64,000 nt of DNA from Argyresthia goedartella (lineage: Eukaryota > Arthropoda > Insecta > Lepidoptera > Argyresthiidae), in contig OX463813.1 in NCBI GenBank assembly GCA_949825045.1, positions 5,766,001 to 5,830,000 of the forward strand, read 5' to 3'. The position numbers were made by a program, and so were the translations under genes. Every line of letters begins with the position of its first letter. Position 1 is the first letter of the stretch. Positions 61,930 to 64,000 of this stretch are shown here, in pieces. The notes under the pieces were generated by a model. That model saw only the letters and a list, made by a program, of their open reading frames with translations. It had not been told where the DNA came from and made no database searches.

Positions 61930-64000
61930 CATAATACATAAGACATAAGACATAATTTATTGGTAATATACATTACAAGTAAACCAAATTCATAATATTA
62001 ATAAAATGTATAAAATAAAATTAGAGTAAGGGAACATTTGTCATATCATTAATAAGGATGTTGTGATTACTCGTAAGAGTATAATGTAATATTATTGGTA
62101 CAAATAAAAGAATAAGTACTTATGTACGTCGTTCTTTAAAATTTATGAATTCTTCATAGGAGTAGAACGACTTCTTGACAAGCCACTTTATTAATTTAAT
62201 TTTAATGTTTAGGAAGCTCGGTGCATTAGTAATGTCGTCCGGTAGCGAATTGTACACCTTCGGACCCATCACCCGTATTGTTTTGGCCATTTTTTCAAAT
62301 TTATGAGGGACATTGGCCAGTTTATCTGCCCCTCTTGTAGTGTGACTTTTATGGTCACCACGCTTAGGTAGACTACCAACATTGACTCTCACATGAGTAG
62401 CAACTTGAAAAATGAGTAGGGATGGCAATTTCATTATTCCAAGCGCCACTGTGCGGTCTGGCGGATTTGTCCTGGGCCACACGTGCAATCAGTCGTACGG
62501 CTCGTTTCTGAAGTCTAAAGATACGCTCCCAGTCAGCGGCGCGCCCCCAGAACTCGATTCCGTATGACAGGACTGACTGCACTGTGGCGAAGTAGCAGGT
62601 CCGAACCGCTTCTTTAGGAAGTGTTGACGATAGTCTACTGAGCGAAAAACAGGCGCTACATAATTTACCGCACAGCTTTTGTATGTGATGCTCCCAGGTC
62701 ATTGTCTGGTCTATGACAAAACCGAGAAATGATGCGGAGGAGACTTGTTCAATTTTCGTTTCCCCGACGCGTATATCCAGTAAGCGTCTTCTGCGTCCGG
62801 AAAGGTCGAAATTCATTACTTGAGTCTTTGTTAGATTGAGTGCGAGGCCATATTTTTTAAACCAGTGCTATAATTGGTTTGCAACTTTATTGAGTGTGAA
62901 CTCTAGTGAGTCGAGAGTTTTGCCCGTGACTACAGCTGCTACATCATCTGCGAACATGAACAATTCACCGTCAGTGGTAACCTTCGGTAAGTCAATCAGG
63001 AGGAGAGAAAAGGCAAGGTTTGACAGTGAGGAGCCTTGAGGTACACCCATGTCTGTCATGGTTCCGTCGGATCTTAGGTTACCTCCGGACCCTAAAACAT
63101 ATTGAGTATGATTTTTCAAAAAGCTCGTTATTAGATTTAATGCTGGGCCATCGATTACATGATACTTCAGCTTTATTCCGAGCACATCATGATCTGCGAC
63201 GTCAAACGCTTTGGAGAGGTCACAAAACAAGACGGCTACCTGCATTTGATGTTCACGTGCGCTAAGGATGCGATGCACGACCTCACGGGCAAGCATAGTT
63301 GTTGAGTGGCCCTGATGATATGCATATTGGCGCTGGGATAGTGCATTGGTCAATGACAGGTGTTGAACCAATCGAGTGCTTAAGCCATTTATTTTTTTGC
63401 TATAGCAGGTATTATTGCAATCGGACGGTAATTATTAGGATCGCATTTTTTACCTTTGCCCTTATAAAGGAGACAAATTTTTACTTCCTTGAGTGCATCA
63501 GGATTTAGAACATTCCGCAAGCAGAGGTTGAACAGTACTGATAACGGGGAAGCTAATGTTGGAGCGGTCAAATTTATCAGCGCTGTTGAAATATTATAGA
63601 TATCGCGAGTAGGTTTTACTGCGACTCGCTTTTTTATTATTTCAAATACTTCTTTAGGCGTGAAGTTAGTAAGTCGAAGTGCGCGGTCGGCCGGTGGGCG
63701 CGCGGCTTTAAGCGCTGCGTGGGTGCACTCCAAGTTGGCCCGCGGTGCTCCGCACACGGCGGCTGCGGATGCGAATTGCACATTGAGGAGGTTCACCAGC
63801 TCTTGTTTATAATTAAAATTGTCACTACCAGGAATTTTTATTGTTTCAGTAAAGTCAGCATGAGTTTTCTTTTTTCCAGACTCCGTGCTAACTATTCGCC
63901 ACATTGTTTTTACGATGTTGTCATTCTTATATATAATGTTAGTATAATATTGAGATTTATGAGATTTGAATTTTATGTCATATTGCATTTGTAGATCTAT
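61930..64000 (-). mobile_element. LINE family E, cut by the window end
   Basis: A minus-strand element with an AAGACAT heptamer tail at 61928-61955, 3' UTR, most of the RT, and the pre-RT linker at the edge. Its 5' half lies outside. Nearly identical in its 3' part to 42505-43475. Confidence 0.9.
62120..63988 (-). pseudogene. LINE E reverse transcriptase with frame breaks
   Basis: From 63988: NIVKTMWRIVSTESGKKKTH, LLYKGKGKKCDPNNYRPIAI then stop after AIAKK; from 63371: QRQYAYHQGHSTTMLAREVV, FCDLSKAFDVADHDVLGIKL (motif A), DMGVPQGSSLSNLAFSLLL (motif B), FMFADDVAAVV (motif C); a stop after NKVANQL; then YGLALNLTKTQVMNFDLSGR, SASFLGFVIDQTMTWEHHIQ, and a frameshift near 62450 before KLPSLLIFQVATHVRV and MGPKVYNSLPDDI. 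Three lesions in about 620 codons. All RT catalytic motifs are present. Confidence 0.9.

Overview
The window looks like an AT-rich, repeat-dominated piece of a lepidopteran (moth or butterfly) nuclear genome. The clues are several non-LTR retrotransposon lineages with short tandem 3' tails, tRNA-derived SINEs with box A/box B heads, the dispersed repeat bounded by GGGTTCCGTA with a (GGAC)n core that I associate with Lepidoptera, and many palindromic MITEs. There are no rRNA genes, no convincing true tRNA genes, no CRISPR array and no bacterial operon. All family labels (LINE A-G, SINE S1-S3, R1, 'GTTCCGTA repeat') are mine, made by comparing parts of the window with each other; no database was searched.

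Layout. 1-8.7 kb: LINE remnants, SINEs, two MITEs, a LINE remnant with an RNase H domain and a lone THAP zinc-finger start. 8.7-15.2 kb: LINE A (minus), with a short non-coding LTR element in its 3' UTR and a younger plus-strand LINE D copy, flanked by a 22-bp duplication, at its 5' side. 15.2-17 kb: MITEs, one carrying a SINE. 17-29.6 kb: a stack of nested insertions. A long-inverted-repeat element is split by a GTTCCGTA repeat, which is split by LINE D, which is split by a nearly full-length 4.96-kb LINE C. LINE B lies beside the stack, inside repeat R1. 29.6-32.3 kb: SINEs, palindromes and two GTTCCGTA repeats.

32.4-45.3 kb and 58.1-61.5 kb hold the only host genes I can support: two tandem minus-strand copies of a small secreted-protein gene. 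Each has four recognisable exons with intact frames and canonical splice sites: a signal-peptide exon, then exons of 165, 147 and 77 bp. The protein pattern resembles the insect DUF1091 family. Intron 3 is about 295 bp in the right copy but about 9.4 kb in the left copy, where LINE G (33-37.5 kb), a second short LTR element (39.6-41.0 kb) and other repeats have accumulated.

46-47.2 kb: a decayed DNA transposon with THAP and DDE-type helix-turn-helix pieces. 48-51 kb: the most intact mobile gene, an unbroken 905-codon, clearly GC-richer ORF for a reverse transcriptase with a C-terminal zinc knuckle and restriction-like endonuclease, next to a long GATAGAAA microsatellite. 51-57.8 kb: MITEs, LINE D and a decayed BEL/Pao-type element. 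61.9-64 kb: LINE E, cut by the window edge. The genes form no pathway. The window records successive transposition into and around a duplicated secreted-protein gene.
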